This document shows, piece by piece, positions 1 to 9,092 of a DNA stretch of 64,000 bases. A program made the translations under genes and the position numbers. Each line of letters starts with the position of its first letter. The stretch's first letter is position 1. Below the pieces are notes generated by a model that saw nothing but the letters and a program-made list of their open reading frames with translations, ran no database searches and had not been told where the DNA came from. This DNA is from an uncultured Psychrobacter sp. (GTDB lineage: Bacteria; Pseudomonadota; Gammaproteobacteria; Pseudomonadales; Moraxellaceae). The stretch lies in contig NZ_CANMAH010000005.1 in the NCBI RefSeq assembly GCF_947495825.1, positions 173,838 through 237,837 on the forward strand, given 5' to 3'.

Positions 1-65
1 AGTTAATGCGTTATGAGAAACTAAAGTAGTTATTTATAAAAGTTTAAATTACTGACCACAAAAAA

Positions 66-93
66 GGGTTTATCAATTGATAAACCCTTTTTT
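66..93. terminator. Rho-independent terminator (bidirectional)
   Basis: A perfect 9-bp inverted repeat (66-74 and 79-87, loop AATT) is flanked by A residues on the left and a T run (88-93) on the right, so it can stop transcription in both directions. It lies 26 bases beyond the stop codon of the minus-strand rpmG gene and probably ends the rpmB-rpmG transcript, as well as any rightward gene ending before the window. Confidence 0.85.
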
Positions 94-119
94 GTTTTCA
101 AATAATAAGGCAATCATTA

Positions 120-275
120 TTACTTGATTTTTGCTTCTTTAAAGATTACGTGCTGGCGTACTTTAGGATCAAACTTTTTGATCTCCATTTTACCAGGCAT
201 TGTACGCTTGTTTTTGGTGGTAGTGTAGTAATAACCAGTACCAGCAGTCGATACCAACTTGATTTTATCTCTCAT
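120..275 (-). CDS. rpmG: 50S ribosomal protein L33
   Basis: Translation of the minus strand gives 51 residues beginning [19 protein letters not shown] and ending FKEAKIK, which is the standard length and sequence of bacterial L33, a small protein of the large ribosomal subunit near the E site. It has no cysteines, so it is the zinc-free form. It lies 39 bases downstream of rpmB on the same strand, the usual rpmB-rpmG operon order in gammaproteobacteria, and is followed by a strong hairpin terminator. Confidence 0.95.
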   Translation of the reverse strand: MRDKIKLVSTAGTGYYYTTTKNKRTMPGKMEIKKFDPKVRQHVIFKEAKIK

Positions 276-314
276 GATAGCTTTCCTTTAAATGGTGGTC
301 TACAAGCGCGTGGC

Positions 315-551
315 TTAAACTTTTTGACCTTGTGCGCGTAGATCCGCTAACACTTTATCAATACCAACTTTGTCAATGATGCGCATACCTTTGGTAGACA
401 CACGTAGACGTACAAAACGGTTTTCAGACTCTACCCAAAAACGATGATTTTGAAGGTTGGGTAGAAAGCGACGACGGGTTTTGTTGTTTGCATGCGAAAC
501 ATTATTACCCACCATAGGGCGCTTTCCAGTCACTTGGCAAACTCTAGACAT
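315..551 (-). CDS. rpmB: 50S ribosomal protein L28
   Basis: The 78-residue product begins [20 protein letters not shown], the diagnostic N-terminus of L28, and has the basic [12 protein letters not shown] segment that contacts 23S rRNA. Length equals that of the E. coli protein. It is the first gene of the rpmB-rpmG operon and is presumably transcribed from a promoter in the 552-1041 spacer. Nothing unusual is seen. Confidence 0.96.
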   Translation of the reverse strand: MSRVCQVTGKRPMVGNNVSHANNKTRRRFLPNLQNHRFWVESENRFVRLRVSTKGMRIIDKVGIDKVLADLRAQGQKV

Positions 552-1041
552 GGCGAACTCCTAATCTATGAGGTATGAGATATTCTCATACCAGTCTGGG
601 CAAGTTGCGCGTATTTGCGGCATGGACACAGCAAGCAGCAGCTTTGCACCAAACAAAACTATATGAAGGTTGAGCTGGTTTTCGCTGTTACATAAAGGCA
701 AATAACAGGCAGACCAATTCAGAAAATTTTAAAGCCGACATTTATACCATAAAATCAGTAAATACTCAAATTATTTTACGATAAACATCGTCTTACAGAA
801 GTGGCATTATACCTTGAATTGACACTGCTATGTGATTGATTACTTAACTTATAGGTATAATTTTTAGTTGTAAGTTACGACAAAAGTCAGTAAGGTTACT
901 GTTATAATTTTAATACAACTTATATATACAGTAAACAGAATGTAAACTTATCTATTTTTTCTTACACATTTATAGATTAGGTATGATTCTTGCTCGTATT
1001 TTCGGATATATCTTCGCTGATTCGGATTCGGAGTCCAAAAC
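552..1041. other. A+T-rich intergenic region between divergent rpmB and the Ig-repeat lipoprotein
   Basis: This 490-base spacer holds no convincing gene. It must carry the divergent promoters for rpmB (leftward) and the large lipoprotein (rightward). TATAAT-like hexamers occur at 806-811 (minus strand) and 856-861 (plus strand), but neither has a well-spaced -35 box, so no promoter is called. Confidence 0.5.
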
Positions 1042-4000
1042 ATGTCACATAGCTCGCTACCCTTTACTTCTAAGCTGTTTCAACTTACTTCTTTGACTTG
1101 TGCATTGGCATTGGCAGGATGTGGCGGGGGCGGCGATAGTGACACAGTAGACTCTGTTGCGCCTGCACCTGATTTAGGTATTGAGCAGCCAGGCTCAGGT
1201 GGTAGTAACGGAGGCAATGGTAATAATGGTGGTGGCGAACAAGTTCCAGATAGTGAACCTGATTTCTTTTTACAAAAGCTTACTACCTTACCATCCATTA
1301 TTGAGCTATCAGATGAAGAAACCCTCTTTACTGTTACTGTTAAAGCCGTTGAAAAAAGCTCTGGTGGGGCAATGGTTGGCAAAGCAGTTACTTTAAAAGT
1401 GAACGACTCTGAAACCAACGGCATTACTATCGAAGGTCAGAGTACCCAAACTACTGATAATGACGGTAATGCTGTATATACCCTCAAGCTAAATCCACAA
1501 GCAGTTGCTGATAAAGATGAGCTGATAAATAAAGGTTTTACTCTATTAGCCACTGCTAATAAAGCAGATGGTACAGCTGTTACACCGCAAGAGTTAAAGG
1601 TTTCAGTAAGCAAAGAAGGCAGTGGCGACGGCACACAAGTCACTGAGAGTAAGCTTGAAATTACCTCTTCCTTAAGCACAAGTTCAGTTTCTAATAATAA
1701 TTTGAACCCTTATGGAGATAGTGCTCAACTGACTGTCATCGCTAAAAACAACAATGGTGCTCGTGTTCAAGATGTAAGAGTTGGACTAGGTATTGATAGT
1801 ATTAAGGGTATATCTATCGTAGGTGGTAATGGTAAAGTTACTGATGCTAACGGCATGGCAACCTTTGATATTAAAATAGAAGAAAATATTTGGACAGATG
1901 AAGATGAGGATAAGCTTGAAGCATTGCAAGAAGAGCTCGATGCGTTGCTCGAAGGCGAAGGCATTGCATATGCTATCAGTATCCAAGAGCAAAACGGTGC
2001 TACTAAACAAGATACCGGCCATCTACCTATAGCGTTGCCTGTATCTGACTATGAATTAAGTATGACTAATAGCACGGAGCCGCTTAGCGCTTATGGTGAT
2101 ACCCAACAACTAACTTTTATCGCTAAGCCAAAAAACAGTAGCGTATCAACCGACATTAACGGAGCTAAAGTCGCTGTCAAACTCAATGATGCGCCTAATG
2201 GTGTGAGTCTAGCAACCAATCAGCTGATTTTAGATGATAAAGGTCAAGCAACTGTTGCGTTGACGATAGCACCTAATCTTAAAGAGTCTATACGAAAAAC
2301 GCTTGCTGAAGATGGCATCAGCTATACAGTGACACTGTCAGAACCCAATCGTTCAATCACTCCACAAACATTTGAAAGTTCAGTTGAAATACCAGTTGCA
2401 AAGAACGTCGTGAGTTTTGAGGGAAGTGACAAAAAACAAATCTCAAGCTCTGGTGGTAGTGCAGTGATTAGTTTTAGAGTCAATAGCAAAAATGGGGGAG
2501 CAGTAGCCAATCAATTGGTTTCAGCGACTCTACCAACGGCTTTGACTAGTAAGGGCTTAGTGACCATTGACGGTAGTGCTGAACAGGCCACCAATGATAA
2601 GGGTATTGTAAGCTATATAGTACGTGTACCTGCAGGACTGAGTGAAGCAAAAAAAGCGACTTTAGAAAAAGCAGCCAGCTTTGTTTTAAGTATCAACGCT
2701 GTGGAAGATTCTGGCGTTAGTAGTACGGCAAGTAGTGAAAGCATCACTATTGGCTCGGACATTGGACAAAGCGATATTACCTTGACAGCCAAAAGCGTAC
2801 CAGAGATCGTTAGCGTCTTAGATGAGCAGTTTAAGCTACAGGTTACTGGTAAGCGTAAAGACGGTAGCGCTGCAAATGATCGCTCAGTAAAGCTCATTAT
2901 TAATAAGGGCGCAGGCGTGACTATCGTTGGTAATCAGCAAGACACTAACGACGCTGGCGTAGCGACATTCACGGTTAACATTGATCAAAGCTTGACAGCA
3001 GCTCAGCGTGATCAATTGATAAAGTCCGGCATCAGTTATACCGCTGTATTGACTGATAAAGATGGTACTCAATCCAAAATTACTCAGTCTATCAAGGTTG
3101 CACAACCAACCACTAGTATTGAGTTTGCCTCTATCACAACTCCAACAATCAGTGAGCTCGGTGGTAGCGGTAATATTAATATCAAGCTGACAAACAAAGG
3201 CGATAAAACGCAGGCCGTTGATAATCAAAAGGTTGCTATTCAACTAGGCGCTAAAGCACAAAACTACGGCGTTACTATCGCTCAAGAGGCGGCAATCACA
3301 GATTTCAATGGTGATGCAACCTTCGTTGTTCAGATACCAGACAATCTAACTGCCGAGCAGCGCGCTGATCTCAAAAGCGTAGGAATCAATTATCAACTAT
3401 CCTACGTTGAAAATAATATTACTTATAAGTCTGAAATACAAAAAGTTAATATTGTTACACCTACTGTTTCTCTAAACATATTGAATGCAACGAATAATAT
3501 CGACAATCAAGCTGGCTATATCCTTAATAATGCCGGTAGTACAACTAAGGTACAGGCACAGCTTAATAACCAATCATCTGGCGATCAAGTAGCCAATCAA
3601 CCGATCAGACTTACCTTTGATAACAAATCATTGGCAAGTTTACTAACTGTCAACGGTCAAATTGGCTCCGCAAATATCACAGCTACTACAGATGATAATG
3701 GTTTGGTAAGCTTTAATGTTATAGTTCCAAACAACTTAACTGATGAGCAAAAAGAGTCCCTTAACAAGCAGGTGCTTACTGCGACCTTGATGGAGACCCT
3801 AACGGGTAAGCAACAGCAGGTCAAAATTAAAGTACAATCCATGACTGCTGCTATCTCTTTAATAGGCAGTGCTTCAAGATCACTTAATTTAAATGGTGGT
3901 GAGAGCCAGATTGAGGTTATTGCCAAGGATAGTAAAGGCAATGTTGTAGAGGGACAAAAAGTATTCCTTGCTCTGCCAGCCTCTATCGCTCGTCAAGGAG

Positions 4001-6807
4001 TAACCTTGGTTTCTGGCGGCAATCAAACCACTGACAACTCAGGCAAAGCGACATTTACTATAGCTGTACCTAACGACTTAACCACTGAGCAAAAAACGGC
4101 CATTAGTAACAGTTTTGTCGTGGCGTTATCAGCGGCTGATGCTAGTGGTAATATCACTACGCAGAGCGTTACTGTTAACACGGTTACGCCAACGGGCACT
4201 GCAGAGAGCTTGAGTATTGGTGCAAATAAGGTAGTTAACACTCAAGGGGATACGTTCAAAGTCTTTGTACGTGTGACAGATAAGAAGGGTGGTATCGTAG
4301 GCCGTGAAGTGCGCTTAAACGTCGATGATCCCATAAAGACCGGCGTGAGCATTGCTAACGGCAAAGCCACGACTAACAATGATGGCGTCGCTAGTTTTGA
4401 TCTTACACTCACAGACGGTGCTAACGTCAATCAAGCTGTTTTAGAAGAAGCTGGTATTCGTTTAACTGCTACGACGACAACTGCTGAAAATGTTGAGTTA
4501 GAGCAAAACTATATCGTAGCTGTAGATTCTACCAGCATTGATAGCTATCAAATTTTAGCTTCTTCTGACAAACCTACTTTAAACACTGGTGGCGATCAAA
4601 CGAGCGCCACTTTCCGCGTAACCGATAGCAGTGGTGGTATCTTAGTGGGGGTGCCTGTACAGTTAAGTATTGAAAATCTAGAAGCTAGCGGCGCCGCTCT
4701 ATCTACTCCAAGTATGGTTACTACTGATGCTAGTGGCTTGATAAATGTCGGGGTACTACTAGCGGCTAATAATATCAATGCGCGCCTTAATCATAGCGTC
4801 GTGATTAAAGCCAAAATCGTCACACCGCAGTATGACGAGGATGGCAATGTCAGTATGCAAGTGCGTGAGGAAAAGTCATTGAGCTTATCAGCAATTGGCA
4901 CAGAGATTACGCTTGCCGCTGCAGAAGCCAATCTGAAAGATGGCGCTTCTACGACTATCACGACCACATTAGTGGATGGGGCAGGACGGGCTATTGCCAA
5001 TGCTGATATGGAATTAGTCGACGCGAACGGCGATATTATCCACTCTAGTGCGACTGCTATTAGCAATGCTGATGGCCAAGCAGTATTTAATATTAACGAA
5101 GCTGATTTGAGCTTTGATAGTAATGGTAACTTACGTGTATTTGCTCGCGCTTTGGGCGAAAATAGTATTAATACTCAACGTAGTCTAAATAGTATTGAGT
5201 TGGTTAAGATTTCCCAAGCAGGAATCAGCTTTATTAATATTGCAAATATTTACAATGTTGAAGAACCACAAGAGATTCAAATTCAAATCCGTGCTGATAA
5301 TGCTGATCAAGCGAACGGTTTAGAAGGGAAGCAAGTAGAATTACAGACCTCTCTTGGTAGTCTCATTACCAGTTATATCAGTAAATTCGAAAATGATGTC
5401 ATCGTCTCTAAGCCTATCAAAGCTAGTGACATTAACAACAACGTCATTACTGTTAAGTTTTGGCTAAAGTCTGAGCTTGCTGGCACAGCGGTACTACAAG
5501 CTAAAGTATTAGGCGAAACTCTACAAAATGGTGAGCCGCGCTATCAGACCACCGTCGATACACGCTTCCGTGCTACGACACCTGCGAAAATGCTGTTCCA
5601 AGCAGTAAAATCTGTTATTACGCCAGGTGGTAGTACTGAAATTGTTGCTACGGTGAAGGACAAAAACGATGTGCCAGTAGAAGGGCAAACGGTCGTCTTT
5701 AGCCGTGCGGCAGATTCATCAGCTGGCCGTTTATCAGCTGCGACAGCAGTTACAAATAGCAAAGGTGAAGCACGAGTTGTCTATAAAGCCAATGCCAGCT
5801 CACCTATCGGCGGTGTGATTATCAACGCGCGTTTATTACAAGACGATGCCAATATCGGTAGTAAGACCACCAATATTACCGTCTCAGAAGAAGCGGTCTA
5901 TACCACGTTAGCCTTTAGTAACGTAGTTTCTTCTGATACGATTTATTATACGAAACGCGTTTCAATTTCAGTGATGGACGGTTCGGGACGTGCTGTGCCT
6001 AATCAGGAAGTGTCAATTAAGTCTTACGCTACTGAATATGCACAAGGTGTATATTGCCTGTTAGATAGTACAACTACTTATCAAGCTGCTGATATCGAGG
6101 AATTAGACGAAAATGGTAAGGTGATTCAGGTTACAACACCAGAGCCTCAAACGTACTCTGAGAAAACATCAGTACCGTTAAAGTCTGATTGGTATCCTAC
6201 GGAAGATGCTAACTACAATTACACGCTAGATCAAGATTCTGACCCTATATTAAATGAAGATAAAAATTTTAGTGGTAAGCTTGAAGCTATTAATCCAGTC
6301 ACTATTCTTGGTGGCACAGTTTCAGAAGATGGTTACTCATTTATCACAGATGATGAAGGTCGCGCTGACTTTGATATTCGCTACCCACTACGCTATTCGA
6401 ACTGGGTAAAAGTACGCTTTGATGCATCAACCTTTGTAAATGGTAGTGAAAACACACAAAGTATTAACTACCAACTACCAACTTCAGTAGATGACCTAAT
6501 AATAAATGGTTCTACCTTAATAACTCCTTGGATTAACAATGCAAGTCCGTTTGGTACGGGTGGTGCTACATGTACCAATAGCTTGAGTGTGACGATAAAT
6601 GAGAATATACCGCGTACAAGAGTAACTTTATCTCCATATTCGCCAAATTACAACGTAACAATTAATGGTGAGCAATCAGGTAATCAGCCAAATGCAGGGT
6701 TTAATACATATATAATAGACTTCAACAAAGCGTTTGAACTTGGTTCAACTGTAACTGTAAATAACAACGGTTTTGGTTTTTCTAAAGTTATCAAAATTGA
6801 GCAATGA
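1042..6807 (+). CDS. Large lipoprotein with about 14 bacterial Ig-like (Big-1-type) repeats
   Basis: The 1,921-residue product opens with a lipoprotein signal peptide whose lipobox is LAGC (Cys about residue 27), then a Gly/Asn/Asp-rich linker to about residue 70. About 14 repeats of 100-130 residues follow, to about residue 1,700. Each starts with a beta strand and a G(G/D)xxxxxV pattern and contains a T(T/D)DxxGxAxF turn as in invasin/intimin-type Ig domains. At least nine end with a helical LTxEQxxxLxxxGIxY-like segment. The C-terminal 230 residues differ and hold two cysteines. It is predicted to be anchored in the outer membrane and exposed as an adhesin-like or spacer protein. There is no beta-barrel or LPXTG motif. 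It is a single transcription unit followed by a hairpin terminator. The function is inferred from architecture only. Confidence 0.85.
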   Translation: MSHSSLPFTSKLFQLTSLTCALALAGCGGGGDSDTVDSVAPAPDLGIEQPGSGGSNGGNGNNGGGEQVPDSEPDFFLQKLTTLPSIIELSDEETLFTVTVKAVEKSSGGAMVGKAVTLKVNDSETNGITIEGQSTQTTDNDGNAVYTLKLNPQAVADKDELINKGFTLLATANKADGTAVTPQELKVSVSKEGSGDGTQVTESKLEITSSLSTSSVSNNNLNPYGDSAQLTVIAKNNNGARVQDVRVGLGIDSIKGISIVGGNGKVTDANGMATFDIKIEENIWTDEDEDKLEALQEELDALLEGEGIAYAISIQEQNGATKQDTGHLPIALPVSDYELSMTNSTEPLSAYGDTQQLTFIAKPKNSSVSTDINGAKVAVKLNDAPNGVSLATNQLILDDKGQATVALTIAPNLKESIRKTLAEDGISYTVTLSEPNRSITPQTFESSVEIPVAKNVVSFEGSDKKQISSSGGSAVISFRVNSKNGGAVANQLVSATLPTALTSKGLVTIDGSAEQATNDKGIVSYIVRVPAGLSEAKKATLEKAASFVLSINAVEDSGVSSTASSESITIGSDIGQSDITLTAKSVPEIVSVLDEQFKLQVTGKRKDGSAANDRSVKLIINKGAGVTIVGNQQDTNDAGVATFTVNIDQSLTAAQRDQLIKSGISYTAVLTDKDGTQSKITQSIKVAQPTTSIEFASITTPTISELGGSGNINIKLTNKGDKTQAVDNQKVAIQLGAKAQNYGVTIAQEAAITDFNGDATFVVQIPDNLTAEQRADLKSVGINYQLSYVENNITYKSEIQKVNIVTPTVSLNILNATNNIDNQAGYILNNAGSTTKVQAQLNNQSSGDQVANQPIRLTFDNKSLASLLTVNGQIGSANITATTDDNGLVSFNVIVPNNLTDEQKESLNKQVLTATLMETLTGKQQQVKIKVQSMTAAISLIGSASRSLNLNGGESQIEVIAKDSKGNVVEGQKVFLALPASIARQGVTLVSGGNQTTDNSGKATFTIAVPNDLTTEQKTAISNSFVVALSAADASGNITTQSVTVNTVTPTGTAESLSIGANKVVNTQGDTFKVFVRVTDKKGGIVGREVRLNVDDPIKTGVSIANGKATTNNDGVASFDLTLTDGANVNQAVLEEAGIRLTATTTTAENVELEQNYIVAVDSTSIDSYQILASSDKPTLNTGGDQTSATFRVTDSSGGILVGVPVQLSIENLEASGAALSTPSMVTTDASGLINVGVLLAANNINARLNHSVVIKAKIVTPQYDEDGNVSMQVREEKSLSLSAIGTEITLAAAEANLKDGASTTITTTLVDGAGRAIANADMELVDANGDIIHSSATAISNADGQAVFNINEADLSFDSNGNLRVFARALGENSINTQRSLNSIELVKISQAGISFINIANIYNVEEPQEIQIQIRADNADQANGLEGKQVELQTSLGSLITSYISKFENDVIVSKPIKASDINNNVITVKFWLKSELAGTAVLQAKVLGETLQNGEPRYQTTVDTRFRATTPAKMLFQAVKSVITPGGSTEIVATVKDKNDVPVEGQTVVFSRAADSSAGRLSAATAVTNSKGEARVVYKANASSPIGGVIINARLLQDDANIGSKTTNITVSEEAVYTTLAFSNVVSSDTIYYTKRVSISVMDGSGRAVPNQEVSIKSYATEYAQGVYCLLDSTTTYQAADIEELDENGKVIQVTTPEPQTYSEKTSVPLKSDWYPTEDANYNYTLDQDSDPILNEDKNFSGKLEAINPVTILGGTVSEDGYSFITDDEGRADFDIRYPLRYSNWVKVRFDASTFVNGSENTQSINYQLPTSVDDLIINGSTLITPWINNASPFGTGGATCTNSLSVTINENIPRTRVTLSPYSPNYNVTINGEQSGNQPNAGFNTYIIDFNKAFELGSTVTVNNNGFGFSKVIKIEQ

Positions 6808-6844
6808 TTTATAATATTTACTTATATCATTGATATTTAGTACG

Positions 6845-6871
6845 AACCCCCAACCTCGTGTTGGGGGTTTT
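6845..6871 (+). terminator. Rho-independent terminator after the Ig-repeat lipoprotein
   Basis: A 10-bp G/C-rich inverted repeat (6845-6854 with 6860-6869, arms AACCCCCAAC and GTTGGGGGTT) ends in a short T run. It lies about 40 bases after the stop codon at 6807. Confidence 0.85.
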
Positions 6872-7003
6872 AACATTCATAATCTCAGTAACGAAATACA
6901 TTCAGCAAAATATAGCAAAAACAATTAGAATAGTGGATTTGCTATGATATTAGTAGTTCTTAAAACTCAGGCAGCAAACATTTTATTTTAGGTTAAGCGC
7001 ACT

Positions 7004-7933
7004 ATGTCAGATACTATAACGACGACTTCAACACATGCTTTATCGCAAGCCATATCTAGTGCTTCACTTCCTCTTCATATGATTGATACAGCCACGCTAT
7101 TGATTAAGTGCCGCGACCAAGCAGGCATTGTGCAGGCAGTATCCGAGTTTATCCATCGCTATGGCGCGAACATCATTACCTTAGATCAGTATTCGACCGC
7201 GCATGAGGGCGGGCAGTACTTTATGCGTTTGGAGTTTGCGTTAGCAGGCTTAAGTGAGATCATTGATAACTTTGAGGCCAGCTTTGCTCATACGGTTGCC
7301 AAGCGCCACAATATGGAGTGGCGGCTGCATAACAACTCGGTCAAAACCAAAGTTGGCATCTTGGTGTCAAAGTTTGATCATGCATTATTAGATTTGCTAT
7401 GGCGGCATCAGCGCGGCTTGCTCGATTGCGATATTAGTTGCGTTGTCAGCAACCATCCAGACTTACGTCAAGCGGTCGAAAACTTCGGTATACCTTTTCA
7501 TCATGTGCCAGTGACTAAAGATAATAAGGTAGAAGCGGAAGAACAGATTCATACGCTCATGGCAGGCAATGATTTATTAGTATTGGCGCGTTATATGCAG
7601 ATATTATCGTCTGACTTTATTGATCGCTGGCCGATGCAAATTATTAATATTCATCACTCATTTTTGCCTGCCTTTGTCGGCGCAGACCCTTATCGTCAGG
7701 CCTATGATAAAGGCGTCAAGCTTATTGGTGCGACGGCGCATTATGTCACTGCTGATCTTGATCAAGGGCCGATTATCGAGCAAGATGTGCACCGCGTGAC
7801 TCATCGTCAAAGTGTAATAGAGCTACGTGCTATTGGCCGCGATATCGAGCGCAATGTATTGGCTCGGGCAGTGAACTGGCATGTACAAAACCGAGTTATA
7901 GTGACGGGTAATAAAACAGTGGTCTTTAATTAA
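7004..7933 (+). CDS. purU: Formyltetrahydrofolate deformylase
   Basis: PurU hydrolyses 10-formyl-tetrahydrofolate to formate and tetrahydrofolate, balancing one-carbon pools. The 309-residue protein has an N-terminal ACT domain (about 30-110, beginning LLIKCRDQAGIVQAVSEF) and a formyl-transferase-fold domain (about 115-305). The catalytic set is visible: N215 and H217 in NIHHSFLPAF and D253 in DLDQGPII. The first 27 residues are an unconserved extension; an internal ATG (HMIDTATLL) could be an alternative start. It is a single gene, converging with the ypjD-like gene. Confidence 0.94.
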   Translation: MSDTITTTSTHALSQAISSASLPLHMIDTATLLIKCRDQAGIVQAVSEFIHRYGANIITLDQYSTAHEGGQYFMRLEFALAGLSEIIDNFEASFAHTVAKRHNMEWRLHNNSVKTKVGILVSKFDHALLDLLWRHQRGLLDCDISCVVSNHPDLRQAVENFGIPFHHVPVTKDNKVEAEEQIHTLMAGNDLLVLARYMQILSSDFIDRWPMQIINIHHSFLPAFVGADPYRQAYDKGVKLIGATAHYVTADLDQGPIIEQDVHRVTHRQSVIELRAIGRDIERNVLARAVNWHVQNRVIVTGNKTVVFN

Positions 7934-7946
7934 AAAAGCCCATATT

Positions 7947-8738
7947 CTATAACACCAATTCTAGGACAAACTTGCTACCAACAAAGCCTACTGCTAACAA
8001 GATAAAGGCATAAAAGGTAATGTTGGCTGCTCGTTTGCCACGCCAACCTGCACGCCAATGACCTATCAATAGTACGCCAAATAGTAACCACGACAGCAAG
8101 CTAAAGACTGTTTTATGTGCAATGTGCTGCGCCATTAAATCTTGTACGTAAATAAAGCCAATGCCTAAGGCGATGCTTAGTATAATAAAACCTACCAGTA
8201 TCATATCAAATAATAGGCTTTCCATACTTTGTAAGGGAGGTAGTTTGTTCACCCAAAAACGATGAATGGTGTGATGTTTCAGCTCACGAATCTGCAAACG
8301 CAAAAATAGCGCTTGTAGAGCAGCCATCAGCAGTACACAATAGGCGGCAAGTGATAATAAAATATGGGCTTCAAGTCCAATACTCACATCAGTCAAGGGC
8401 TGATACGGGGCGCGGCCAACATAACCTATCGTCATGCCAATAAGCGCTGTCGGTGCGGCTAGAATTCCAAGACTAAGAATAGGACGATATAAGCAAAACA
8501 GTACGTAAAAGAATAAGAAAAACAGACTGATGAGACTGATTATATTAAATAGGTTAAAATTTAATCCATATAACGTAACGACATATGGATACAATAGCGC
8601 GGCATGGGCAAGCATACCAACGATTAATAAACCAAGGCTTAAACCTTTATGAATAGGGTGACTCTTTGTCAGCGCCCAACTGATATGGATACTGACCAAT
8701 ATATAAGCCATACTGGCAATGATAAACGCAAGGTGCAC
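7947..8738 (-). CDS. CcsA/YpjD-family cytochrome c assembly-type membrane protein
   Basis: The 263-residue protein is almost entirely hydrophobic, with about eight predicted transmembrane helices, and matches the inner-membrane YpjD/CcsA-like family (cytochrome c assembly domain). Conserved features include the GRAPYQPL loop, the HILLSLAAYCVLLMAALQA helix and the HKTVFSLLSWLLFGVLLIGH helix, whose histidines could ligate haem. It starts at GTG (8738), supported by the upstream GGGATGAGG on the minus strand. The gene is divergent from ffh, as ypjD is next to ffh in E. coli. The exact role of YpjD is not established; a haem-handling role is inference. Confidence 0.82.
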   Translation of the reverse strand: MHLAFIIASMAYILVSIHISWALTKSHPIHKGLSLGLLIVGMLAHAALLYPYVVTLYGLNFNLFNIISLISLFFLFFYVLFCLYRPILSLGILAAPTALIGMTIGYVGRAPYQPLTDVSIGLEAHILLSLAAYCVLLMAALQALFLRLQIRELKHHTIHRFWVNKLPPLQSMESLLFDMILVGFIILSIALGIGFIYVQDLMAQHIAHKTVFSLLSWLLFGVLLIGHWRAGWRGKRAANITFYAFILLAVGFVGSKFVLELVL

Positions 8739-9092
8739 TGGTAAAAAGCCTCATCCCATAATGAGCACAAAATCGCCGCTCAATTTAACGCTAAAGTGGT
8801 ATTATTAGAATAATCGTCCAATTTATCATAAAATGAAGGCTAATTGAGAATCATCTCTATTATTCTTTATAGCTACTAAGACAGTAGTTGCCAAATCTAC
8901 AGATGCTAAGGCATCAATTACGCGATAGTATTGATAAGTAGTTGTTTTTGGATAACTTGCATATAAAACAAGCGAGTAATATTCCAAACTATTTTATTTA
9001 GTCCATCTTTAATAAAGTGCTTTTTGACTGCATATATTTTAATAAGAAGCCTTTTGATAAAAATATTTTAACTGTTTAATTGAGAGTTATTT
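8739..9092. other. Intergenic region between the ypjD-like gene and ffh
   Basis: This 354-base A+T-rich spacer separates divergent genes and must hold both promoters. I see no ORF, strong hairpin or clear consensus promoter in it. Confidence 0.5.

Noticed and set aside
1042..6807. CRISPR-like or tandem DNA repeat interpretation of the large repetitive gene
   Set aside because: Repetition is at protein level with diverged codons, the frame is continuous for 1,921 codons, and there are no short identical repeats with uniform spacers.
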